The position numbers and the translations under genes were made by a program. A stretch of DNA of 64,000 bases from CAVZAB01 sp963773155. GTDB lineage: Bacteria > Pseudomonadota > Alphaproteobacteria > Rhizobiales > Beijerinckiaceae. The notes under the pieces are model-generated. The model saw only the letters and a list, made by a program, of their open reading frames with translations. It was not told where the DNA came from and did not search any database. The stretch is from assembly GCA_963773155.1 (NCBI GenBank), contig CAVZAB010000015.1, forward strand, positions 1 to 64,000. Direction: 5' to 3'. Positions 44,461 through 53,887 of this stretch are shown here, piece by piece (position 1 is the first letter of the stretch; each line of letters begins with the position of its first letter).

Positions 44461-45977
44461 TTGAGCGGGTCCGAAGCCGCCATCGAACTGATCGGCATCA
44501 GCAAGCGGTTCGGCCGCGTCCAGGCCAACAACAATGTATCGCTTCGGGTCGAACGCGGATCGGTGCACGGCATCGTCGGCGAGAATGGAGCCGGGAAATC
44601 GACGCTCATGTCGATCGTCTACGGATTCTACGAGGCCGATGCGGGAACCATTCGGATCGCCGGCAAGCCGGTGCGGATCACTTCACCGCGCCAGGCGATC
44701 GAACAGGGAATCGGCATGGTCCATCAACATTTCATGCTGGTCGACAGGCTGTCGGTTCTGGAAAACATCATGCTCGGCGCAGAAGGGGGCGTGCTCCTCT
44801 CGACGGCCGCCCGGCAGATGCGCGAGGGCCTCGCCGAACTCGCCTCGACCTACGGACTTGAAGTCGACCCCGATGCACAGGTCGGCGAGCTTTCCGTCGG
44901 CCTGCAGCAGCGCGTCGAAATTCTCAAAGCTTTGGTCAGGGGCGCCGATATCCTCATCCTCGACGAGCCAACCTCGGTTCTGACGCCGGCCGAGGCCGAC
45001 CGATCTGTTCGCATGCTCAGAGCGATGCGCGAGCAGGGCAAGACAATCATTCTCATCACCCACAAGCTACGGGAGATCATGGCCGTCACGGATCGGGTTT
45101 CAGTCATGCGACGCGGCGAGATGCAGGCAACCTTTGAGACGGCCACGACCAATGTCGAGGAACTGGCCGGTGTCATGGTTGGACGCTCGGTCGTACTGAA
45201 AGTCGACAAGCGACCCGCCCGGCCAGGTCCAGCGCTGCTCGAGGTCGACGATTTGTGGAACCGCGACGAGCGCGGACTCGCACGGGTCGCCGGTGTTTCC
45301 TTCGAAGTGCGCGCCGGCGAGATCGTCGGCATCGCCGGTGTCTCCGGCAATGGTCAATCCGAATTGCTGGAAAGCCTCGCGGATTTCAGGCGGCCGACTC
45401 GGGGCAGATTTTTTGTGAACGGCAATGACGTGACCGGCCGGACCCGGCACAGCTCAGGCGGGCCGGCCTGGCCCATGTGCCCGAAGACCGCCAGGATGCG
45501 GATTGGTTCTGCCCTTCGAGGCATACGAAAGCGCATCCTCGGCTGACCAGGACGAAGAGCGCTTCCGCAGGGGCCCCTCCTCAACATCGGCGCCATTCGT
45601 TGACGCCAAGAGCGCCATGGCGGCCTACAATATCCGCCGCCGAATTGCCGTCTCAAAAGCGCGAAATTCTCAGGCGGCAACCAGCAAAAAATCATTCTCG
45701 CCCGCGAGATCGGACGTGATCCCGATCTGCTGATTGTGGGGCAGCCGACGCGCGGTGTGGATATCGGCGCCATTGAATTCATCCACAAGCGCCTGATCGC
45801 CCTGCGCGACCAGGGCAAGGCCATTCTGCTGGTGTCGGTGGAACTTGACGAAATCCGCTCCCTGTCGACCGCATTCTGGTGATGTTTGCCGGCCACATCA
45901 TGGGTGAGCGCGACGCAAGCGCCGACGAGCGCGAGCTTGGCCTGCTGATGGCTGGCGTTTCGAAGGATGCTGCATAA
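44461..45977 (+). pseudogene. Nucleoside ABC importer, double ATPase, second domain frameshifted
   Basis: The first nucleotide-binding domain is intact (GENGAGKSTLMSIV; ELSVGLQQRVEILKAL; ILILDEPTSVLTP). The second begins normally (GIAGVSGNGQSELLESLAD) and loses frame after about 45460. Motifs reappear in changing frames: LAHVPEDRQ, FSGGNQQKIILAREIGRDPD then LLIVGQPTRGVDIGAIEF, and GLLMAGVSKDAA before TAA at 45975. I count at least six indels in 500 bp. The start is TTG at 44461. With the permeases it would power nucleoside import. Domain 1 ends up in a truncated 361-codon frame. Confidence 0.8.
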
Positions 45978-47071
45978 TGGCGGGCGGACGGGGTGAACTT
46001 CCAACCTGGGTTGACGTGGCACTCATCCCGTTCCTCAACCTGGTCGTGGCACTTCTCGTTGCAGGTCTTGTGGTTGTCATCATCGGTGAAAACCCGTTTG
46101 AGGCGCTGGGCATCATGCTCAACGGTGCCTTGGGCTCAGTCAAGGGCTGGAGCTACCTGCTCTATTACGCCACCAATTTCATCTTTACCGGCCTTGCCGT
46201 GGCCGTTGCCTTTCACGCCGGGTTGTTCAACATCGGCTGTGAAGGCCAGGCGTACTTTGCGGGCCTCGGCGCGGCCATCATAGGCCTTGGCCTGGAATTC
46301 CTGCCGTGGTTCATCGTCATTCCATTGGCCATTGTGGCCTCCATGGCGTTTGGCGCTTTTTGGGCCTGGATACCAGGTTACCTGCAGGCCAAGCGCGGCA
46401 GCCATATCGTTATCACCACCATCATGTTCAATTTCATTGCGGCTAGCCTGATGGTCTATCCTGATCAACAATGTTTTCCGCCCCGTCACCCGGCTGGCAG
46501 TCGGAGAGCCGCGAGATCACCGGCGCCTATATGTTGAATTTCCGGCGAAATCGCCCGCCTGTTCGACATCGAAGATGCCAGTCACGCCCTGAACCTTACC
46601 GTTTTCTGGCCATCATCGCTGCCGTGGGCGGTGCTGGTATCTTTCGTGGCGCACCGAGCTTGGTTATGAAATCCGCGCGGTCGGTGCCAATCCCGCCGCT
46701 GCCATCTACGCCGGCATCAAGACCGGACCGCATCACCATGATCGCCATGGCTCATGTCCGGTGGCGCTCGCCGGCCTGCGTGGCGGTCAACGAAGTGTTG
46801 GGGGTGCAGCATCGCCTGCTCCTGGAATTCAGTGGGCGGCGCCGGCTTCGTCGGCATTGCCGTCGCCCTCATGGGCCGCTCGCATCCGATCGGCATTGTG
46901 CTGGCGGCCATGCTGTTCGGCCTTCTCTACCAGGGCGGCACCGAACTTTCCTTTGCTAAGCCGCTGATCTCGCGTGACATGATCGTGGTGATCCAGGGAC
47001 TCGTCGTTCTATTCGCCGCAGCCCTGGATGGGCTGTTTCGCGCGCCTCTGGCCCGCCTGCTGGCGCAATGA
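45977..47071 (+). pseudogene. Nucleoside ABC importer, first permease, frameshifted
   Basis: The frame from ATG 45977 (TAATG overlap) encodes the first five helices of a BPD_transp_2 permease (FHAGLFNIGCEGQAYFAGLG, the family signature; GSHIVITTIMFNFIAASLMV) and then shifts, with an extra C at about 46461. Later parts are readable in other frames: EIARLFDIEDASHALNLTVF, GYEIRAVGANPAAAIYAGIK, VNEVLGVQHRLLLEFSG, VGGAGFVGIAVALMGRSHPI, to LARLLAQ at 47071. At least five shifts are needed. Partner permease downstream is clean. Confidence 0.8.
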
Positions 47072-48060
47072 TCATGATGGAAAACGCGCTTGCGCTTTTC
47101 GATTCGCTGACCGTCATTCTGGCCTCCGCAATCCGGCTCGCGGTTCCACTCCTCTGTGCCTGTCTTGCCGGACTCTGGTCGGAACGGTCGGGAATTGTCG
47201 ACATCGGCCTCGAGGGCAAGATGCTCGCCGCGGCCTTTGCGTCCGCCGCCATCGCCGCGGTCACCGGGAGCGCCTGGCTCGGCCTCGCCGCCGGCCTGGC
47301 GACATCCGTCGCCTTCGGCCTCGTCCACGGTTATGCGGCGATCGACCAGCGCGGCAACCAAATCGTATCGGGCACCGCGATCAACATGATCGCCGCCGGC
47401 CTGACCGCGCTCCTCGGCAACGCCTGGTTCGGCCAGGGCGGCCGCACGCCGCCGCTCGAGGGTGCACAGCGTTTTGCGCCAATCATTCTGCCGTTCGATA
47501 GTGCACTGACGCCCGTTCCGGTGATCGGCAGCTTGTATCGCCATGTGCTGTCTCGCCACGAGATTCTGACCTATCTGGCCTTTTTCTGCGTGCCGCTCAC
47601 CGCCTTCATCCTGTATCGGACCCGGTTCGGTCTTCGACTGAGGGCCGTCGGCGAGAATCCCGCTGCCGTCGATACGGCCGGCATATCGGTGCGCGGCCTG
47701 CGCTATGCGGCCGTCGCCATCTGCGGATTGCTCTGCGGGCTCGGCGGCACCTATCTGTCGGTCGCCCAGGCGGCCGGCTTCCTGCCGCAAATGACGGCCG
47801 GTAAGGGCTTCATCGCCCTTGCCGCACTGGTCTTCGCCAAATGGCAGCCTTGGCCGGCCGTCGCCACCTGCTTGCTCTTCGGCCTGCTCGATGCCTTTGC
47901 CATTCGCCTGCAGGGCATTCAGCTGCCCGGCCTCGGCGTCGTGCCCGTCCAGGTCATCCAAGCTTTGCCCTATCTCATGACCGTTGTTCTGCTGGCCGGC
48001 TTTATCGGCAAGGCGGTGCCCCCTAAGGCGTCTGGCGTCGCCTATGTCAAGGAGCGATAG
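47068..48060 (+). CDS. Nucleoside ABC importer, second permease
   Basis: The 330-aa BPD_transp_2 permease has about eight to nine hydrophobic helices and the signature GIVDIGLEGKMLAAAFASAA, followed by GTAINMIAAGLTALLGNAWF and LRAVGENPAAVDTAGISVRG. ATGA overlap with the preceding permease. It is intact, so the frameshift cluster upstream ends by about 46960. It converges on and overlaps the cobalamin-binding-like gene by 14 bp. Confidence 0.92.
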   Translation: MIMMENALALFDSLTVILASAIRLAVPLLCACLAGLWSERSGIVDIGLEGKMLAAAFASAAIAAVTGSAWLGLAAGLATSVAFGLVHGYAAIDQRGNQIVSGTAINMIAAGLTALLGNAWFGQGGRTPPLEGAQRFAPIILPFDSALTPVPVIGSLYRHVLSRHEILTYLAFFCVPLTAFILYRTRFGLRLRAVGENPAAVDTAGISVRGLRYAAVAICGLLCGLGGTYLSVAQAAGFLPQMTAGKGFIALAALVFAKWQPWPAVATCLLFGLLDAFAIRLQGIQLPGLGVVPVQVIQALPYLMTVVLLAGFIGKAVPPKASGVAYVKER

Positions 48061-48865
48061 CGGCCCTACGTTGGCGCCAGGCGCCGACTATGGCGGCAAT
48101 CGCGGCCGCCCCTTCGGTGAGGGCGGCCGGTCCAGGCTGCAAGATTATCGCCGACTTGATTTCATGAAGTTCACCGTCGCGCACCGCTGGTATGTCGCAA
48201 AAGCCAGGCCGCGCCCTGATGGCAGCCTTGTTGACTTTCTTGCCGCACCAGGAGGCGATGATGATGTCGGGGGCAGCCTCGACGATGCGCCGCGGATCGG
48301 CAATGATCCGATCGCGGGCGAGCGGGCGCCTGGCGAGTTCAGCGAAGACATTGATGCCGCCGGTCAATTCGATCAGTTCCGAGACCCATTCTATGGCGCT
48401 GATGCTGGGCTGGTCCCATTCCTCGAAATAGACGCGCGGGTGACACGGCGCGCGTTTAGCCGCGGCAGCGATTGTGTCGCGACCGGCCTCGAGCTGCCTG
48501 ACGAGGCGATCAGCTTTGACTTCGGACCCGACAAGGCCACCGACGCAGCGGATCATCTGCAATATCCCGGCACAGCTGCGCTGGTTGAAGATATGGACGG
48601 CAAGACCGTGCCGGATGAGCGTTGCCGCAATATCGGCCTGCAGATCGGAAAATCCCAAGACGAGATCGGGACGAAGGGCCAGGATCTTGTCGATCTTTGC
48701 CGACGTGAAGGCGCTGATCCGCGGCTTTTCGAGACGGGCCCGCTTCGGCCGCACCGTATAGCCGGATATGCCAACGATGCGCCAATCCTCTGCGATGAGA
48801 TAGAGCGTCTCCGTCGTCTCCTCGGTCAGGCAGACGATGCGGCTGGGGTAGGTATCCTTGTGCAT
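48047..48865 (-). CDS. Cobalamin/siderophore-type binding protein (BtuF-like), no signal peptide
   Basis: The 272-aa protein of the PF01497 periplasmic-binding type has RIVCLTEETTETLYLIAED, ILALRPDLVLGFSDLQADIA, GILQMIRCVGGLVG and IIIASWCGKK. It resembles proteins annotated cobalamin-binding protein. It starts MHKDTYPSRIVCLTEE with no export signal, so a cytoplasmic or non-transport role is possible. No transporter genes accompany it. Confidence 0.75.
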   Translation of the reverse strand: MHKDTYPSRIVCLTEETTETLYLIAEDWRIVGISGYTVRPKRARLEKPRISAFTSAKIDKILALRPDLVLGFSDLQADIAATLIRHGLAVHIFNQRSCAGILQMIRCVGGLVGSEVKADRLVRQLEAGRDTIAAAAKRAPCHPRVYFEEWDQPSISAIEWVSELIELTGGINVFAELARRPLARDRIIADPRRIVEAAPDIIIASWCGKKVNKAAIRARPGFCDIPAVRDGELHEIKSAIILQPGPAALTEGAAAIAAIVGAWRQRRAAIAP

Positions 48866-48924
48866 GACGCCCCGCTGTGCCGATACCGCGCAGGCTCAAC
48901 GGCGACCGGCCTAGGCTCGACCAT

Positions 48925-49608
48925 CTACTTCTCGCTCAGACCGCCGCCGCGGCGTCCCCGGAAGACGAGCCGGTCGTTTTGAACCTCGTAGGAACTCAGC
49001 CGATTGAGAAACGACAGGCCGAGCAGATTGCTATCAAGGGAACCGGGTTGTGCCACCATTGCTGGCACCTTCTCTTCGGTAATGTCGCCGATCGTCATCC
49101 GGTCGAGGACAACGGGAGCAACGCGCGTGCGGCCATTGGCGGTCGCGATGACATTGGAATATTTGAGTTTGGTCATATCGAACCCGGCCTGAATTGCGGT
49201 ACGCTGCGTCAGCGTGACAGTGCTGGCCCCCGTGTCAAATATGAAATCGGCATTGGCCGCATTGATCTTGGCGCGAACCAGAAACTGGCCGTCCATCGTG
49301 CGCGAAACCATGACGCCGCCGCGCGAATCGGAGACCGCCACGCCCGGACTGACTGCGGCCAGAAAATAGGACGCCGTGTCGCCGAGTTGCGACCTGTAGA
49401 GGTACAGATTGATCAGACATTCGAAAACCAGTGCCCAGCTCAGCGCCTGGACAATCGTCGCGCGCCCGCGCCTGAAGGGCGTAGCAAGAGCCTCGGTCGA
49501 GACTCGTCGACAATCGCTGCAAAAGCGCGACAGGCTGAAACCGCGCAGCCGCAGCAGGTGCACTGCGAAAGCCGACCCCACTCGATTCCCGACCGGCGGA
49601 AAGCGCAT
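48925..49608 (-). CDS. Retroviral-type (clan AA) aspartic protease, membrane-anchored
   Basis: The 227-aa protein has a hydrophobic anchor (IVQALSWALVFECLINLYLY, about 50-70) and a single-domain aspartic protease: ADFIFDTGASTVTLTQRTA with the catalytic DTG, and LDSNLLGLSFLNRLSSYEVQ near the C-terminus. This matches the TIGR02281 family of bacterial retropepsin-like proteins. It would act as a dimer in the periplasm. Substrates are unknown. The N-terminal 45 residues are of uncertain start. Confidence 0.82.
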   Translation of the reverse strand: MRFPPVGNRVGSAFAVHLLRLRGFSLSRFCSDCRRVSTEALATPFRRGRATIVQALSWALVFECLINLYLYRSQLGDTASYFLAAVSPGVAVSDSRGGVMVSRTMDGQFLVRAKINAANADFIFDTGASTVTLTQRTAIQAGFDMTKLKYSNVIATANGRTRVAPVVLDRMTIGDITEEKVPAMVAQPGSLDSNLLGLSFLNRLSSYEVQNDRLVFRGRRGGGLSEK

Positions 49609-49860
49609 GGCAACGTCCCCTTGATCGAGGTTCCCACAGCTTGGGCCACCTCGCTATGAACAGGTCTTCCGTCCCTTCCGAATATTGCGGCCTGTCCAAT
49701 CAACCGGACCGCGGGCGGTACGCCAATCAATGATTCGAATCTTCGAAAAATATCAGGCCGCCGCAAAGTCCGCCAGCGACGAACAGTCAATTTTCGCTCA
49801 AAAAACATACCTGTCGCAAATCTGCGCCACCGGTTTGCCGCCCTTGGCTACGCGCGCACC

Positions 49861-50379
49861 CTAAAGCCCCATTTGCTGGCGCAGCATAATGGCAAATTGG
49901 TTGCAAAGCGCGTTGACCCGGAGCGAATCGATGTTCGGTAAATTGAAGGGACCACTGGCGCTGGCCGAAATATTCACCGTCAAAGGATATTCGGCGACGA
50001 CTTTGCCGCCGGCGACGACGCGGCCGACACCGCCCATCCAGTCGAAATTGTCGGGCGGAAATTCATAGCCGGCATAATTGGCCATTTCCACACTGTTGAT
50101 TGCGACCGAGAGCGTCGCGCCGCCGCCCATCCGGTCGGCGAAAACACGGCGCAATTGCGGCGCGAGTGTCTGTTCGATCCGGTTGGCGAAATTGCGCATG
50201 CCTTTGGCCGCAAAACCCGAAGCGTCGACCCTAACCGCCGCGAAGCGAGGGCCTGAAGCGGTTTGGGCGGCCAGCGGTCTCGGCACAGGGCCGGCGAGGC
50301 TAATCGCGAGTCCTGCCGCGATAGCAAGACCTGCTGTGTTGAATTGCCGGCGATTGGCCGCGCTGCGGCAAGAAAGCAT
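49861..50379 (-). CDS. Exported protein of unknown function
   Basis: The 172-aa product has an N-terminal signal (FNTAGLAIAAGLAISLAGPV, with twin-Arg-like Arg residues before it) ending near ARPLAAQ. The mature part (about 45-172) has a small conserved-looking region (NRIEQTLAPQLRRVFADRMG, GYEFPPDNFDWMGGVGRVVA). I do not recognise the family; it is likely periplasmic. The start MLSCRSAANRR at 50379 is chosen to give a proper signal peptide. A 250-bp gap to the aspartic protease holds no gene I can support. Confidence 0.6.
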   Translation of the reverse strand: MLSCRSAANRRQFNTAGLAIAAGLAISLAGPVPRPLAAQTASGPRFAAVRVDASGFAAKGMRNFANRIEQTLAPQLRRVFADRMGGGATLSVAINSVEMANYAGYEFPPDNFDWMGGVGRVVAGGKVVAEYPLTVNISASASGPFNLPNIDSLRVNALCNQFAIMLRQQMGL

Positions 50380-50579
50380 GACGACCTCCGAACGAACCAG
50401 ACAAGCATACATAGCAAATGTAGCCGGCCGGCTGAAGGGCCGAACGCGCGTGGGCGGCTTTGCCGCAAGCCGCCGATCCCGGGTCCCAAGGCTTCGATTT
50501 TTGATCACCGGCCCGGGCACTTTGACTTGCGCCCGATCCGGCTTGGCGCAATATGCGCCGGACGTCCGGCGGAGAATGC

Positions 50580-50996
50580 ATGGATCTCATCGATCAAATG
50601 TTTGCCGCGGCTCAAAAGGTGCAGTCGCAGGCTTACGCGCCCTATTCGCGATTTTGCGTCGGCGCGGCGCTGGCAAGCGCCAATGGCGCGATCTTTGTCG
50701 GCTGCAATGTGGAAAATGCGGCACTCCCCAACGGCACCTGCGCAGAAACAGCCGCGATAGCCGCGATGATTGCGGCTGGCGAGCGACGTATCCATGCCAT
50801 CCTCGTTCTGGGCGAGGGCGAGCTGCTGGTCACGCCCTGCGGCAGCTGCCGTCAGCGCATCCGCGAATTTGCGGATGAAGAGACCCGGATTCATGTTGCC
50901 GGACCAGGCGGGATCAGGGCGAGTTTTACGCTCGCAGAACTCCTGCCCCATTCGTTCGGTCCGAACCACCTTGGCGCGGGAGGCACGAACCAATGA
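50580..50996 (+). CDS. cdd: Cytidine deaminase
   Basis: The 138-aa zinc enzyme has YAPYSRFCVGAALASANGAI, the CDA motif NGTCAETAAIAAM (zinc Cys, catalytic Glu) and TPCGSCRQRI (two further Cys ligands). It deaminates cytidine/deoxycytidine to uridine forms. The stop overlaps the punA start by 4 bases. It heads a four-gene nucleoside catabolism operon. Confidence 0.94.
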   Translation: MDLIDQMFAAAQKVQSQAYAPYSRFCVGAALASANGAIFVGCNVENAALPNGTCAETAAIAAMIAAGERRIHAILVLGEGELLVTPCGSCRQRIREFADEETRIHVAGPGGIRASFTLAELLPHSFGPNHLGAGGTNQ

Positions 50997-51796
50997 GCGA
51001 GGCGGCTTTTGCGGTGCTGCGCCAACGCGGCGTCAACCCGGACATTGCCTACGGGCTGGTGCTCGGCACCGGTCTCGGCCAATTGGCTGAATCCGTCGAA
51101 ACCCCGGTTGTCGTCGCCTATGCCGATCTGCCGGACTTTCCGAAAGCTGGCGTCTCCGGCCATGCCGGGCAATTGGTGATTGGCAGGCTCGAGGGCGTCC
51201 GCATTGCTTTGATGCAGGGCCGCGCCCATTATTACGAACGGGGCGAAGCAGCGGTCATGGCTGGTGCGATCGAGACCCTGGCAAAACTGGGCGCCCATAC
51301 CTTGATCCTGACCAATGCGGCCGGGTCACTGCACGCGGAATGGCACCCGGGCAGTCTCGCTCTTGTCAGCGACCATATCAATTTCGCCGGCACCAATCCG
51401 TTGATCGGTGCGACGGACGACCGCCGCTTCGTGACCATGAACAATGCCTATGATCAGCGTCTGCGCCAGCGCATGAAGCGCGCAGCCGCCGCTTCCTCGA
51501 TCACCCTGCATGAGGGCGTCTACATGTGGTTTTCGGGCCCCTCTTTCGAAACCCCGGCCGAAATTCGGATGGCCAGGATCATCGGCGCCGATCTCGTCGG
51601 TATGTCGACTGTCCCGGAAACGATTCTCGCTCGCCGCCATGGCCTGCGGGTCGTCGCGCTTTCGGTCATCACCAACTACGCGGCCGGCATTGCTGGCGGC
51701 CACCCCTCGCACCGGGAAACCAAGGAAACCGCCCTCTCCGGCGCGATCGGCCTGCGGCGCCTGGTCCGCGCCTTCCTGAGGATGAAGGATGAGTGA
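50993..51796 (+). CDS. punA: Purine nucleoside phosphorylase
   Basis: The 267-aa protein has GLVLGTGLGQLAESVE, LMQGRAHYYERG, LTNAAGSLHAEWHPGSL and EGVYMWFSGPSFETPAEIRM, the PNP/MTAP type 2 signature. It cleaves purine nucleosides with phosphate, giving base plus ribose 1-phosphate, which DeoB converts. It overlaps cdd and deoC. Confidence 0.94.
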   Translation: MSEAAFAVLRQRGVNPDIAYGLVLGTGLGQLAESVETPVVVAYADLPDFPKAGVSGHAGQLVIGRLEGVRIALMQGRAHYYERGEAAVMAGAIETLAKLGAHTLILTNAAGSLHAEWHPGSLALVSDHINFAGTNPLIGATDDRRFVTMNNAYDQRLRQRMKRAAAASSITLHEGVYMWFSGPSFETPAEIRMARIIGADLVGMSTVPETILARRHGLRVVALSVITNYAAGIAGGHPSHRETKETALSGAIGLRRLVRAFLRMKDE

Positions 51797-52547
51797 TCCA
51801 TCGGCGGATGCCAAGCGAATCCTCGCCCTGATCGATCTGACCGATTTGTCCGACGATTGCCGCGCCGGCGCAATCGACAGCCTGTGCCGGCGCGGCGTGA
51901 CAAAGTTCGGTGCGGTTGCAGCGGTCTGTGTCTGGCCGCATTTTGTTGGCCATGCGGCGCGCCTATTGGCGGGAACCGGCGTCCGAATAGCGACGGTTCT
52001 GAATTTTCCGTCCGGCGGCGAGGACATCGAACGCGCGATCACCGATTGCCGCGAGACGTTGCGTGACGGCGCCGATGAAATCGATCTGGTCATGCCCTAC
52101 CGCGCTTTTCTGGCCGGCGACGCAGGGCTGGCCGGCGCGATGATCGAGGCGGTCGCCGAGGAGATAGGCGATACGAAGATTCTGAAGGTCATCCTCGAGA
52201 CGGGCGTCATCGCCGATCCCGCTCTGATCGCCAAAGCAAGCGCCCTTGCGATCGAACGGGGCGCTGATTTCCTCAAGACGTCGACGGGAAAGACGCCGGT
52301 CTCGGCGACGCCGAAGGCTGCTCAGATTATGCTTGAAGCAATCAAGACCTCTGGCCGTCCGGTCGGCTTCAAGGCCTCCGGCGGGATCCGGACCCCCGAA
52401 CAGGCCGCTGTCTATCTCGACCTCGCCGATCGGATCATGGGCCGCGACTGGGCCAGGCCGGCGACGTTCCGGTTCGGTGCGAGCCAGTTGCTGGAACCGT
52501 TGATCGGCCGGTTCGAAAGCCAGATGCCGCGGCCGAGGACAAACTGA
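51789..52547 (+). CDS. deoC: Deoxyribose-phosphate aldolase
   Basis: The 252-aa TIM-barrel aldolase has KFGAVAAVCVWPHFV, ADEIDLVMPYRAFLAG, ILKVILETGVI and the Schiff-base region DFLKTSTGKTPVSATPKAAQ with the catalytic Lys. It splits deoxyribose 5-phosphate into glyceraldehyde 3-phosphate and acetaldehyde. The start ATG at 51789 overlaps the punA end by 8 bases; its stop overlaps deoA. Confidence 0.95.
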   Translation: MSDPSADAKRILALIDLTDLSDDCRAGAIDSLCRRGVTKFGAVAAVCVWPHFVGHAARLLAGTGVRIATVLNFPSGGEDIERAITDCRETLRDGADEIDLVMPYRAFLAGDAGLAGAMIEAVAEEIGDTKILKVILETGVIADPALIAKASALAIERGADFLKTSTGKTPVSATPKAAQIMLEAIKTSGRPVGFKASGGIRTPEQAAVYLDLADRIMGRDWARPATFRFGASQLLEPLIGRFESQMPRPRTN

Positions 52548-53875
52548 TGCTGCCGCAGGAGATTATCCGCCGCAAGCGCGACGGCGGCGAACTCGGCGAA
52601 GCAGAAATCCGGTTTTTCATCGAGGGTCTCAGCATCGGGCGTGTATCGGAAGGCCAGGCCGCCGCCTTTGCCATGGCTGTCTTTTTTCGCGGCATGACCC
52701 GGGCCGAATGTGTCGCGCTCACCGCGGCGATGGTGCATTCCGGCACCATCCTCGATTGGCACGAATTCAATCTCGACGGACCAGTGCTGGATAAGCATTC
52801 GACTGGCGGGATTGGCGACAATGTCAGCCTGGTCCTCGCGCCCGCTGTCGCTGCCTGCGGCGGCTATGTGCCGATGATCTCCGGGCGGGGACTTGGCCAC
52901 ACCGGCGGCACGCTCGACAAGCTCGACGCGATCCCCGGCTATCGTTCCCAGCCCGACCGCGAACGCTTCCGCCAGGTGGTGCGCGATATCGGCTGCGCCA
53001 TTATCGGACAAACCGCTGATCTCGCACCAGCCGACAAGCGGCTCTATGCCATTCGCGATATAACCGGCACTGTCGAATCGATCCCGCTGATCACCGCATC
53101 GATTTTGGCCAAGAAATTGGCGGCCGGACTCGAGGGCCTGGTGATGGATGTCAAATCCGGCAATGGCGCCTTCATGGCGACGCTCGAGGACGCACGCCAT
53201 CTCGCCCGGAACATCGTCGCCGTTGCCGACGGCGCCGGTCTTGCCACCAGCGCGCTCATCACCGACATGAACGAGCCCCTGGCCGATGCGGCCGGCAATG
53301 CCGTCGAAGTGCGCCATGCTGTCGAGCACCTGACCGGACGGCGCCTCGATCCGCGCCTGCAAGAGATCGTGCTGGCGCTCGGCGCAGAAATGCTCCTCTT
53401 AGGCAGAATAGCCGGGGATGGTGCGGAAGCCCGTGCGCGGATTGCCCGTGCGCTCGCCAAAGGCCAGGCGGCGGAAAAATTCGAGCGCATGGTTGAAGCC
53501 CTCGGCGGGCCCGGCGATCTCCTCGACAGGATCGACCAACATCTGCCGGTTGCCGCCGTCCAGCTTCCGGTTTTGGCCAGGGAGGAAGGCTTTGTGTGGG
53601 CGGTCGATACGCGCTCGCTTGGCCTCACCGTTCTCGCACTTGGCGGCGGACGCAAACATCCCGAGGACTCGATTGATCCGAGTGTCGGCCTCGTTGGGCT
53701 GGCGTCGCTCGGCGACAGGTTGATGAAGGATACGCCGCTCTGCGTGATCCATGCGGCAAGTCCGGAAGAGGCAGAAATCGCCGCCGCAAGCGTGCGCCGC
53801 GCCTATCAGATCGGCAGCGAACGACCATCGCCCGGCGCGCCGGTCATCGAGCGCATCCGCCAAAACGAACCGTAA
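52547..53875 (+). CDS. deoA: Thymidine phosphorylase
   Basis: The 442-aa enzyme starts LPQEIIRRKRDGGELGEAEI and has the family signature SGRGLGHTGGTLDKLDAIPG and the phosphate-binding KHSTGGIGDNVSLVLAPAVA. It releases thymine/uracil from pyrimidine nucleosides, so uracil is supplied to Upp and the URC proteins. Normal length. It ends 12 bp before the converging NlpC/P60 gene. Confidence 0.96.
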   Translation: MLPQEIIRRKRDGGELGEAEIRFFIEGLSIGRVSEGQAAAFAMAVFFRGMTRAECVALTAAMVHSGTILDWHEFNLDGPVLDKHSTGGIGDNVSLVLAPAVAACGGYVPMISGRGLGHTGGTLDKLDAIPGYRSQPDRERFRQVVRDIGCAIIGQTADLAPADKRLYAIRDITGTVESIPLITASILAKKLAAGLEGLVMDVKSGNGAFMATLEDARHLARNIVAVADGAGLATSALITDMNEPLADAAGNAVEVRHAVEHLTGRRLDPRLQEIVLALGAEMLLLGRIAGDGAEARARIARALAKGQAAEKFERMVEALGGPGDLLDRIDQHLPVAAVQLPVLAREEGFVWAVDTRSLGLTVLALGGGRKHPEDSIDPSVGLVGLASLGDRLMKDTPLCVIHAASPEEAEIAAASVRRAYQIGSERPSPGAPVIERIRQNEP

Positions 53876-53887
53876 GGCCACCGGGCC

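Noticed and set aside
52412..53362. Long minus-strand ORF opposite deoC/deoA
   Set aside because: Shadow frame with no recognisable domain; thymidine phosphorylase on plus is complete.
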